The notes below the pieces were generated by a model. It ran no database searches. It saw only the letters and a program-made list of their open reading frames with translations, and was not told the DNA's origin. A stretch of 17,136 nucleotides of DNA from positions 1 through 17,136 of the forward strand of contig CALLVB010000039.1 of NCBI GenBank assembly GCA_938010795.1, read 5' to 3'. How positions within the stretch are numbered: position 1 is the first letter of the stretch; every line of letters starts with the position of its first letter. The DNA comes from Minisyncoccota bacterium. Its GTDB lineage: Bacteria; Patescibacteriota; Minisyncoccia; Phycocordibacterales; GCA-2747955. Positions 6,895 to 13,732 of the stretch are shown here, piece by piece. The position numbers and the translations under genes are program-made.

Positions 6895-8610
6895 TTATTT
6901 GAGGAAATTTGGCAGAATGTTCTCGGTTTCAACATACCAGCTTTCCGCATTTCTAAATCTGTCTTCAGGAAATGCAAGTGAACCCGAGGGTTGATCTTGA
7001 AGAATATGATCTCGTTGTAAGTAAATAAACTCAGGTGTAAATAGGAATGACGCAGGCACATCTGCACTAATCTCCTTTTGTAGTCTCTCGTATGAAGAGG
7101 CAATTTTTTCCTCACTTGTCTCAGTCCTAATAGTTTCGAGTTCTTTATCACTCGTTATATTAACATACTCAGCAATGTTTAATCCAGGATCAATTCTGCC
7201 CGACGAGTGCCAGAAGGGATAAAGATCAGCAGGAATATCAGTTACGTATCCAAAGAGTAGTAGTTCATATGCACGAGGTCGAATTACATCCTGAGTTAAT
7301 GACTCAATATCTTGATAAAGAACCGTTACAGGGATTTGTAATTGAGCAAGGTCGTTTCTGATTCTATTCGCAGTCAGGATAAGATCATCAGAATTTGGCG
7401 CATAGAGAGTAAATGCAAGATCTACATCTTTATCATTAATTTTTTTTGTCCATACTTTTTTGTCTTCGCTAAATTTCCACGAGTTTTTTGTGAGTAAGGT
7501 TCGTGCAGATTCAATTTTTTCTTCTTGAGTGCTGTCAGATGATTCATACAGTGTTGTATAAGGTGAGGTTGGAGGTAGAGGGGAGTTAATTGTTCGTGCG
7601 TACCCATTAAAGACCTCTTGAGTGATTGCTTCTTTATCAATAAGAGAATCTAGCACAGTTCGAACTTCTTTATATGAGAGAGCAGTGTCTTTCTCTTGGT
7701 TATAGAAAAGCGAGAAGACTCGAGGTAGAACATGGTTTCTAATAGATGTTTTCTCTAGAGTAATTGAGTTAATAAGACTTGGATCAATTCCTGCTGCTGC
7801 ATCAACAATATTTCTTGTATATAGATCTACTTGTTCCTCTGGTGTTTTAGTAATGTGAAGCTCAATAGTATCTAAGTATGGATTATAAATTGAATCTCTA
7901 AAAGCAGTGAGTGTATATCCAGTGATTACATCGTCTGTATTACGTACTACGTTTGTGATTTCAAATGCACCTGATCCAACAGGGTTTATATTCTTTGCAG
8001 AAAATGGAAATTCTTCAACAGCAACTTCACCCCAGATATGTTCAGGAATGATTCCTAGCTCAAGGTTTTGTAAAAAGAGAGGATATGCCTTATCGAGCGT
8101 GAATAGTAATTCTGTTGACGAGAGTTCTTGTACTTCAACACCAAACCATTTTGATCGTTCGGGGCTCTGAATAATAGTGTCTTGAATCCTGTTAATGGTA
8201 AAGACAACATCGGATGCCTCAATTGCTTCTCCGTCATGGAAGAAAATATCAGGACGTAAGACAATAATATATTCTTTTTTATCTTCTGAGATGGTGATAT
8301 TTTCGGCAAGTTCATTTTTAATCGAACCTGTTGCATCTACGGTAAGTAATGAACCATATACAAGTTCAGTAATATCTTTATCAATTTGTGAACGAGCAAG
8401 TACTGGATTTGTAAACCGTGGCGTACCTACAAGCGCTTCTGACATAGAACCTCCTTCTTTAGGGATACTGATAAGGTAGCGATCTTGAACCATGGTAAAA
8501 AAGGAAAGTATTAAAACTCCACCAACAAGGATTGCCAATGTTGTCTTTTTCCCAGGTTGGTTTATATAAGATGTAATGGCGTTACGTGTTTTATTAACTA
8601 GTTCTAACAT
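6895..8610 (-). CDS. Peptide-type ABC transporter solute-binding protein, family 5 (OppA/DppA-like)
   Basis: 571 residues. A membrane helix (about 24-41, TTLAILVGGVLILSFFTM) anchors the protein; there is no lipobox cysteine, so it is tethered by an uncleaved helix or cleaved signal. The extracytoplasmic part has the SBP_bac_5 pattern: G-G-S-M-S-E-A-L-V-G then N-P-V-L-A-R-S and L-V-Y-G-S-L-L, the F-H-D-G-E-A-I-E-A-S-D-V-V-F-T signature, and the pseudo-symmetric lobes ending in a W-H-S-S-G-R-I-D-P-G segment. Members capture oligopeptides or other ligands for an ABC permease; none is encoded nearby, so the partner is unknown. It begins 52 bases after secG on the same strand. A TAATCT (8616-8621, minus) lies five bases before the ATG, a weak candidate for its own leaderless promoter; no SD. 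Confidence 0.88.
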   Translation of the reverse strand: MLELVNKTRNAITSYINQPGKKTTLAILVGGVLILSFFTMVQDRYLISIPKEGGSMSEALVGTPRFTNPVLARSQIDKDITELVYGSLLTVDATGSIKNELAENITISEDKKEYIIVLRPDIFFHDGEAIEASDVVFTINRIQDTIIQSPERSKWFGVEVQELSSTELLFTLDKAYPLFLQNLELGIIPEHIWGEVAVEEFPFSAKNINPVGSGAFEITNVVRNTDDVITGYTLTAFRDSIYNPYLDTIELHITKTPEEQVDLYTRNIVDAAAGIDPSLINSITLEKTSIRNHVLPRVFSLFYNQEKDTALSYKEVRTVLDSLIDKEAITQEVFNGYARTINSPLPPTSPYTTLYESSDSTQEEKIESARTLLTKNSWKFSEDKKVWTKKINDKDVDLAFTLYAPNSDDLILTANRIRNDLAQLQIPVTVLYQDIESLTQDVIRPRAYELLLFGYVTDIPADLYPFWHSSGRIDPGLNIAEYVNITSDKELETIRTETSEEKIASSYERLQKEISADVPASFLFTPEFIYLQRDHILQDQPSGSLAFPEDRFRNAESWYVETENILPNFLK

Positions 8611-8649
8611 AAAATAGATTACGTGAGTAAATACGAGTTGTACCTATAC

Positions 8650-8672
8650 AAAAAACAGATTCTTAAAGAATC
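8650..8672 (-). terminator. Terminator-like hairpin at the secG 3' end
   Basis: On the minus strand GATTCT-TTA-AGAATC (8658-8672), then TG and six Ts. The hairpin overlaps the secG stop codon. The stem is only 6 bp and A/T-rich, so termination may be partial and allow read-through into the binding-protein gene. Confidence 0.55.
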
Positions 8673-8884
8673 AGTGCTGCAAGAGAAAGTAGAGCAAATA
8701 GAATTGCAAAAATTACCGTAAGATTTAGTAATTGCTTCTCAGCTCCACGTCTAGTGTTTTGAACTCCTCCTGCAGTGTCTGCTCCTCCGAAAGCTCCTCC
8801 AACACCTGCTGTTGAGTTTTGTAATAAGATAAGGACAATCATAATGATTGATACAATAACTTGTGCGATTGAGATAATATCCAT
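8663..8884 (-). CDS. secG: Protein translocase subunit SecG
   Basis: Small membrane protein of 73 residues, normal SecG length. Two hydrophobic helices (about 3-21 and 53-72) flank a loop with the SecG signature L-L-Q-N-S-T-A-G-V-G-G-A-F-G-G, with R-R-G-A-E-K ahead of helix 2. In the family it assists SecYE/SecA-driven protein export across the inner membrane. A longer frame up to 8947 exists, but ATG 8884 gives the canonical N-terminus MDIISIAQ and sits seven bases after a good -10 box, so the mRNA is probably leaderless. It is followed by the solute-binding protein and rnj on the same strand. Confidence 0.93.
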   Translation of the reverse strand: MDIISIAQVIVSIIMIVLILLQNSTAGVGGAFGGADTAGGVQNTRRGAEKQLLNLTVIFAILFALLSLAALIL

Positions 8885-8891
8885 GACGCAT

Positions 8892-8919
8892 ATAGTATCA
8901 ATTAGAGTATGAGTTGCAA
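8892..8919 (-). promoter_or_regulatory. secG promoter, probably leaderless
   Basis: On the minus strand TTGCAA (8914-8919), 16-base spacer, TACTAT (8892-8897), then 7 bases to the ATG. The transcription start would fall at or next to the start codon. Confidence 0.65.
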
Positions 8920-8961
8920 GGAATAATTCACAAAAATATGTGCACATATTAAAGAATTACT

Positions 8962-8970
8962 TGTTAGAAT
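8962..8970 (+). promoter_or_regulatory. Extended -10 promoter for the CMP kinase, probably leaderless
   Basis: TG-T-TAGAAT at 8962-8970 with exactly 6 bases to ATG 8977. No clear -35. It is divergent from the secG promoter; the gap between the two start codons is 92 bases. Confidence 0.6.
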
Positions 8971-8976
8971 ACAGGC

Positions 8977-9519
8977 ATGAAAATAACTATTGGCGGACTA
9001 AGTGGTACAGGCACATCTACTATTGCACGAATGCTGGCGGAGGAGCTTGGCTACAATAAGTATTCAGGCGGAGATATGCAGAGAATGAATGCAGAGGAAA
9101 AGGGAATGACTATTGAGGAGTATGATGCATATCTCAAGGAGCACCCAGAGCTTGATAATGCAATTGAAGAGAGACAAAAGACACTTGGAGAAACAGAAGA
9201 TAATTTTATCCTTGAGTCTCGAATCGGATGGAGTGTGATTCCTGACGCTTTTAAGATTAAGCTAGATTGTGAACTTGATGAACGTATCGGGAGAATCACT
9301 TCTGATACTAAAGAGAGAATAGCCCATGCAAGAGATAATTTTGAAACTACTAAAGAAAAAACAATTGCACGAGAGGCAACGTATCAGGTTCGATTTAACG
9401 AGCTTTATAATATTACTGATTGGAATGCAGATGAGCATTTTGATTTAGTGATTGATTCAACATCAACCAGCCCTGATGAAATCATAAAAATTATTTTAGC
9501 TGCATTACCTAAGGTATAG
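8977..9519 (+). CDS. cmk: Cytidylate kinase, archaeal-type (CMP kinase)
   Basis: P-loop nucleoside monophosphate kinase of 180 residues that phosphorylates CMP (or dCMP) to the diphosphate with ATP. The N-terminal loop G-G-L-S-G-T-G-T-S-T occupies residues 6-15, followed by the NMP-binding start Y-S-G-G-D-M-Q-R-M and G-M-T-I-E-E-Y, the I-E-E-R-Q segment and the acceptor-site L-E-S-R-I-G-W. This order and length match the archaeal-type CMP kinase group rather than the ~225-residue bacterial Cmk. The Walker A lysine is replaced by threonine, which I recall as common in that group. Leaderless start predicted, and a terminator follows 25 bases after the stop, so it is likely a single-gene transcript. 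Confidence 0.85.
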   Translation: MKITIGGLSGTGTSTIARMLAEELGYNKYSGGDMQRMNAEEKGMTIEEYDAYLKEHPELDNAIEERQKTLGETEDNFILESRIGWSVIPDAFKIKLDCELDERIGRITSDTKERIAHARDNFETTKEKTIAREATYQVRFNELYNITDWNADEHFDLVIDSTSTSPDEIIKIILAALPKV

Positions 9520-9544
9520 ATAAGTTGCATATAGAAATTTTGTT

Positions 9545-9568
9545 AATAACCCGGCAACGGGTTATTTT
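9545..9568 (+). terminator. Terminator after the CMP kinase gene
   Basis: AATAACCCG (9545-9553), GCAA loop, CGGGTTATT (9558-9566), with a short T-run. It ends just before the helicase promoter, separating the two genes. Confidence 0.75.
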
Positions 9569-9579
9569 CATGTACATAG

Positions 9580-9585
9580 TATAAT
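9580..9585 (+). promoter_or_regulatory. -10 box for the helicase-nuclease gene, leaderless
   Basis: A perfect TATAAT at 9580-9585 and exactly 6 bases to ATG 9592, so the transcript should begin at or next to the A of the start codon. No -35 match is obvious. Confidence 0.65.
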
Positions 9586-9591
9586 GATTCT

Positions 9592-12500
9592 ATGACGGAC
9601 GTATACAACGATTCATTACAACTACTTAATCCTGAACAGCGGGAGGCAGTGGAGCATATAGAGGGGCCAGTGTCTGTTTCTGCCGGACCTGGAACAGGGA
9701 AGACACAGATCCTTACATTACGAATTGCGCATATCATCCAGACACTCGGTGCAGATACTGCAGACTCAGTTTTGGCACTTACATTTACAAACTCAGCCGT
9801 ACGTTCAATGCGAGATAGACTTGCAACTTTTACTGACTATGAAACCGCGTATCGAGTACCGCTTTTTACGTTTCATTCTTTTGCACAACATCTCATTTCT
9901 GCATATCCAGATTACTTTAAAGAGCGAGCACAATACAGAATTGCATCAGATATTGAGAGAATAGAGTTGCTCCAAGAAATTCTAGAAAAAGACATTGAGT
10001 TTGGTGTACTCAAGCCACTCTTTGATACTAATTTTTACCTTAAAGATATTTTGTTCTCGTTAGACAAGATTAAGACCGAGGGATATACACCAGAAGAGTA
10101 TGCTAAAAAAATAGAAACATCCTATCTGTCATCACTCGAAGATGAGTCGTTGTATTACAAACGTGACTCTAAGTTTGGAAAGAAAGGAGAGATCAAGAAG
10201 GCTGAGCTAGCAAAGCTAGATGCACGAAAACTAAAAAATGAAGAATTAGTAGATATTTACATACGCTATCAAGCTGCTTTGATTAAGAACAACTATTTTG
10301 ACTACTCCGACTTAATTCTGACAGTGCTACATGAGTTTGATACAAACGATTCGTTCAAGCAAGATGTCCAAGAACAATATCAATATATTCTTGTAGATGA
10401 ACATCAAGATACCAATGACGGTCAAAATAGATTTTTAGCACATTTGTTAGATAATCCTGTGTGGGAAGGGAAACCAAATATATTTACTGTAGGGGATGCA
10501 AAGCAGTCTATTTTTAGGTTTGCCGGTGCAACACAAGATTCATTCAAAGCACTAGAGAAGCATGTGTCAGAACTCAAGCATATATCACTCAAGACCAACT
10601 ATCGATCAGGTCAACATATTTTAGATCAAGCATATTCAACAATCACGGAGAGTGAACATCATGCACAAGAAGAAACATTACAATCATTTTTTAAGCATGA
10701 TGGGGTGATGGAGTTACGTAATTTTACTAATTACAAATATGAACTTGCATTTATCGCAGAGTCAATTAAATCTAAATTAGAGTCAGGAGTTGACCCAAAT
10801 GAGATTGCGGTATTGTATAGAAAAAATTATTACGCCGAAGATATTAGAACGATATTTGATTTATACAGTATCCCGTATCGCGATTACTCGAAGAAGAACT
10901 TATTGGATGACGTTCATATGAAGAAATTGTTTTTGTTATTTAAGTCCTGTATATCATTTAATGCAGACCAATATTTAGCCAAATTATTATATTCTGACTT
11001 TGTTCGTATACATCCATTTTCTGTATCAAAAATCTTGCAAAAAGTGAGAAGTAATAGGAAAGATGAGCGAAAAAATATTTATGCAATCATTTCTGATAAA
11101 AAGACATTACAAAGTCTAGATATTTCAACAGAAGAAATTAATACCGTATTGTCGTTTGCAAATTTCCTGGCTGAGGCACATGCGAAATCTCATAACGAGC
11201 AATTTATACATATATTTTCATTTATTGTGAGGGAGAGTGGGTTCTTAGAGTATTTACTGAAGCTTCCTAATAATGCACAAGCACTTGCAAGTCTCGACAC
11301 ATTATTTAATGAGGTAAAAAGAGAGTCATTTGCCAAAGAGGAGTATACACTGGCTGACTTTGACTCATATATTACAGTAATGAAGGAGTACAAGTTATCA
11401 ATTGAGATTCCAACGGAGCACAGAGACGGTGTCTCACTATTAACATTTCACGGCTCTAAAGGTCTTGAGTTTGAAGATGTGTATTTATACAAGGCTGTTG
11501 AGACCAGAAAGGTCCCACAAAAGATTACATTATCATTAGATCTAGCTGATGGATCGTATGAGGATGAAAGACGGTTGTTATTTGTTGCACTAACTCGAGC
11601 AAAAAAGAATGTATACATTTCATATCCAGAAGTAGATTATCAAGATAAAGGGCAGTCGTTAATTTCATTTTTACGTGAACAAGCATTGATACAGGAAATC
11701 TCAACTAAAGAATTTGAGGAAAATAGCGTATTACCTGTAATTACTATGTTACAAGAACCAGATGAAGTAACGTTGTCACTGCTTGATCCACAGTACATTA
11801 CAAAAAGATTTACCAGTAGAGGACTTTCTGTTTCAGCATTAAATAACTTTATCGATTCACCTGTACTATACTTTTTTAGAAATCTAGTGTTATTACCTGA
11901 AGCAATGAGTGATGTTCTAGAATTTGGTAATTGTATTCACCGAGTATTGGAAGACTTCTTTAAAATATCAATGCATACTAAAGAGGTCGGAACTAAAGAA
12001 GATTTACTCGACGTATACAAAGACGTTTCTCAAGAGATTCAAAGATGGTCAAAATATAAAGTCCAAGCAGAGGCACTATTACGTGAGTACTGGGATGAAT
12101 ACCACGGTTCGATGGTAGTTCCACAAGAAGTTGAGTATGGAGTATTTGGGGTTGAGTTTACTCTTGATTCTGGAGCAACTATCCAATTGGCTGGACGAAT
12201 TGATAAGATCGAAGAAGACAAGGATGGAAATATCATTGTTGTTGATTATAAGACAGGAAAGTCTTACTCGGAGAAGAAAGGAAAAAACAAAGAAGACACA
12301 CAAAAAAAGAAAGATGCTATTACTAGGCAGGCTGTATTTTATGCACTTTTACTTGAGTCGTATAGGGGAGGTCGATACGCGACACGAAATGTAGTGTTTG
12401 ATTTTGTTCAGAGAAATACATCAGGTGTATTTGAGAAATATGAGGTTGTGGTGACCGATGAGCAGTTACTTAATTTAAAGGAAGAGATAAACACGATGGC

Positions 12501-12603
12501 AGACTCAATTCTCTCCGGACAATTTATACGAGATGTTTATTCAACTCAAGACATAGATGATTCATACAAAGAGCTATTTGATATATTGTTGAGTAAGGAG
12601 TAA
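9592..12603 (+). CDS. UvrD/AddA-type superfamily 1 helicase with C-terminal PD-(D/E)XK nuclease
   Basis: 1003-residue ATP-dependent DNA helicase-nuclease, probably for double-strand break processing or repair. Helicase motifs in order: Q-motif L-N-P-E-Q-R-E-A-V (12-20), Walker A GPGTGKT (32-38), motif II V-D-E-H-Q-D-T-N (about 267-274), motif III G-D-A-K-Q-S-I-F-R-F-A-G (about 301-312), motif IV N-Y-R-S-G, motif V T-F-H-G-S-K-G-L-E-F (about 618-627) and motif VI V-A-L-T-R-A-K (about 665-671). The nuclease follows: S-A-L-N-N-F-I-D-S-P-x-x-Y-F-F (about 749-763), H-R-V-L-E (about 784), G-R-I-D-K-I-E (about 868) and V-V-D-Y-K-T-G-K (about 883-890), the RecB/AddB type active site. The iron-sulphur cysteines of AddB are absent. 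No recC/addB partner is nearby. Flanked by its own promoter and terminator. Confidence 0.92.
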   Translation: MTDVYNDSLQLLNPEQREAVEHIEGPVSVSAGPGTGKTQILTLRIAHIIQTLGADTADSVLALTFTNSAVRSMRDRLATFTDYETAYRVPLFTFHSFAQHLISAYPDYFKERAQYRIASDIERIELLQEILEKDIEFGVLKPLFDTNFYLKDILFSLDKIKTEGYTPEEYAKKIETSYLSSLEDESLYYKRDSKFGKKGEIKKAELAKLDARKLKNEELVDIYIRYQAALIKNNYFDYSDLILTVLHEFDTNDSFKQDVQEQYQYILVDEHQDTNDGQNRFLAHLLDNPVWEGKPNIFTVGDAKQSIFRFAGATQDSFKALEKHVSELKHISLKTNYRSGQHILDQAYSTITESEHHAQEETLQSFFKHDGVMELRNFTNYKYELAFIAESIKSKLESGVDPNEIAVLYRKNYYAEDIRTIFDLYSIPYRDYSKKNLLDDVHMKKLFLLFKSCISFNADQYLAKLLYSDFVRIHPFSVSKILQKVRSNRKDERKNIYAIISDKKTLQSLDISTEEINTVLSFANFLAEAHAKSHNEQFIHIFSFIVRESGFLEYLLKLPNNAQALASLDTLFNEVKRESFAKEEYTLADFDSYITVMKEYKLSIEIPTEHRDGVSLLTFHGSKGLEFEDVYLYKAVETRKVPQKITLSLDLADGSYEDERRLLFVALTRAKKNVYISYPEVDYQDKGQSLISFLREQALIQEISTKEFEENSVLPVITMLQEPDEVTLSLLDPQYITKRFTSRGLSVSALNNFIDSPVLYFFRNLVLLPEAMSDVLEFGNCIHRVLEDFFKISMHTKEVGTKEDLLDVYKDVSQEIQRWSKYKVQAEALLREYWDEYHGSMVVPQEVEYGVFGVEFTLDSGATIQLAGRIDKIEEDKDGNIIVVDYKTGKSYSEKKGKNKEDTQKKKDAITRQAVFYALLLESYRGGRYATRNVVFDFVQRNTSGVFEKYEVVVTDEQLLNLKEEINTMADSILSGQFIRDVYSTQDIDDSYKELFDILLSKE

Positions 12604-12609
12604 GTATTA

Positions 12610-12633
12610 AAAAAGAGCCGTACGGCTCTTTTT
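12610..12633. terminator. Bidirectional terminator between the helicase and DsbA-like genes
   Basis: AAAAAGAGCC / GGCTCTTTTT with loop GTAC: a 10-bp perfect stem with A- and T-tracts, 7 bases after the helicase stop and 29 bases after the end of the minus-strand gene. Confidence 0.88.
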
Positions 12634-12661
12634 ATCTACATCGAGTACGTAACTAATGAGA

Positions 12662-13381
12662 CTAGTTATTTTGAAGGAATACCTCAATAGCATTTTTAAG
12701 GGGAGCGTATGCTGGTTGCGCTCGGTAAGAAGTACCATCTTCTAATTGTACAAAGATAGTCGGAGTACCTTCAACACCGCCGTCACGTCCATCGTTAAAG
12801 TCAGCTTGAACCTTCGTAAGATCTTGTGCCGCGTAACAATTTTCAAATGCAACTTTTTCGGCACCTACTTGTACAGCAAGTTCACTCAGCCTGTTAAGTA
12901 GCGCGTCATCCCGAAGTTGCCCGGTAGTAGTATCTCCAAATAATGATGAAACATAGGTAAAGAATGCGTCGTTACTCACAAGATCTGCAACACACTCAGC
13001 CGCAATTGCTTCTTCGGTTGCTGTTGGGTGAAGCTCTCGTGTAAATGGAGCATCTAGTGGGAAATGTCGGAATACAAAAGATACTCGGTCATTGTCTTTG
13101 TACTCAGCTTTTAGTCGTGTAAGTACTTCATCATGGTATCGTTTACAGAATGGACATTCGATATCAGAATATTCAACAAGGAAAAAATCTGCATTTGGAT
13201 TTCCTAGAATATGATCAGTTGCTGCTGCTACTTTTCTAATCTCTGGATTAGCTTGTTCTTGTGCTTGAGGATTTGCTGGAACTTCAACAACTGTTTGTTT
13301 TCCTCCTGAGAAGAATATTGCTGCTCCAATAATACATCCAGCAACAATAATTGAAACTGGAATTATGAGTTTTTCGTTCAT
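12662..13381 (-). CDS. DsbA-like thioredoxin-fold thiol oxidoreductase, membrane-anchored
   Basis: 239 residues. An N-terminal hydrophobic helix (about 5-25) exports and anchors the protein; V-A-G-C at 13-16 looks like a lipobox but the hydrophobic stretch runs on past it, so an uncleaved anchor is more likely. A linker rich in Q, P and A (35-50) precedes a DsbA/thioredoxin_4 domain: F-F-L-V-E-Y-S-D-I-E-C-P-F-C with the redox pair C76/C79, F-R-H-F-P-L, and the cis-proline loop G-T-P-T-I-F (P207). A second cysteine pair, C130 and C182, fits the DsbA-like proteins that carry an extra structural or shuttling disulphide. It should oxidise or exchange disulphides outside the membrane; no DsbB/VKOR partner is visible here. 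Weak SD evidence; an extended -10 lies upstream. Confidence 0.9.
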   Translation of the reverse strand: MNEKLIIPVSIIVAGCIIGAAIFFSGGKQTVVEVPANPQAQEQANPEIRKVAAATDHILGNPNADFFLVEYSDIECPFCKRYHDEVLTRLKAEYKDNDRVSFVFRHFPLDAPFTRELHPTATEEAIAAECVADLVSNDAFFTYVSSLFGDTTTGQLRDDALLNRLSELAVQVGAEKVAFENCYAAQDLTKVQADFNDGRDGGVEGTPTIFVQLEDGTSYRAQPAYAPLKNAIEVFLQNN

Positions 13382-13415
13382 ATATAAATGATTAATTACT
13401 AAGTTAGTTTGTAGA

Positions 13416-13424
13416 ATTGTACCA
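13416..13424 (-). promoter_or_regulatory. Candidate extended -10 for the DsbA-like gene
   Basis: TG-G-TACAAT on the minus strand with about 34 bases to the ATG at 13381. No -35 match; it would give a leader of about 27 bases without an SD. Confidence 0.4.
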
Positions 13425-13449
13425 CGTTCGTTTGTATAGGCTACTTTAC

Positions 13450-13668
13450 TTAGTCATCAAACTTATGCAGAACTATTCCACCAAGTGAGAGAAGAACTAT
13501 TCCAATAATAATGGTAATAAATGATCCGTATGTGTTATGTACTAGTTCCCATACCGTTCTACCGACTAAAATACCACCAATAACGAATGCAAGTACTGAA
13601 AAAATAGAGTGAGGACCCCAGATTTCATCGAACAGTGCATATAATGTTTTATTCTTTATTTCTTTCAT
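13450..13668 (-). CDS. Small membrane protein with two predicted helices, unknown function
   Basis: 72 residues. A short charged N-terminus (MKEIKNKTLYALFDEIWGPH) precedes helix 1 (about 21-42, SVLAFVIGGILVG core) and helix 2 (about 48-66, FITIIIGIVLLSLGGIVL), ending in H-K-F-D-D. No family is recognised. Coding is supported by a near-consensus -10 box exactly 6 bases before the ATG and by the clear membrane-protein composition. It is 68 bases upstream of the DsbA-like gene on the same strand and divergent from infB; whether it works with the oxidoreductase is speculative. Confidence 0.75.
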   Translation of the reverse strand: MKEIKNKTLYALFDEIWGPHSIFSVLAFVIGGILVGRTVWELVHNTYGSFITIIIGIVLLSLGGIVLHKFDD

Positions 13669-13674
13669 ACGTAT

Positions 13675-13680
13675 AGTATA
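13675..13680 (-). promoter_or_regulatory. -10 box for the small membrane protein, leaderless
   Basis: TATACT on the minus strand, exactly 6 bases before the ATG at 13668. No clear -35. Confidence 0.6.
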
Positions 13681-13712
13681 CAGAATCTGTATTCATAATA
13701 AATCAGTTGATA

Positions 13713-13721
13713 TGGTATGAT
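13713..13721 (+). promoter_or_regulatory. Extended -10 promoter for infB-rbfA
   Basis: TG-G-TATGAT at 13713-13721, 11 bases before ATG 13733, giving a leader of about 4-5 bases and no room for an SD. It is divergent from the small membrane protein promoter, the two -10 boxes being about 33 bases apart. Confidence 0.6.
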
Positions 13722-13732
13722 GTCATTCAATT

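Noticed and set aside
12674..13381. Lipoprotein anchoring of the DsbA-like protein through V-A-G-C
   Set aside because: The hydrophobic stretch continues beyond the cysteine (IIGAAIFF), which does not fit a cleaved lipoprotein; a membrane anchor is more likely, though not excluded.
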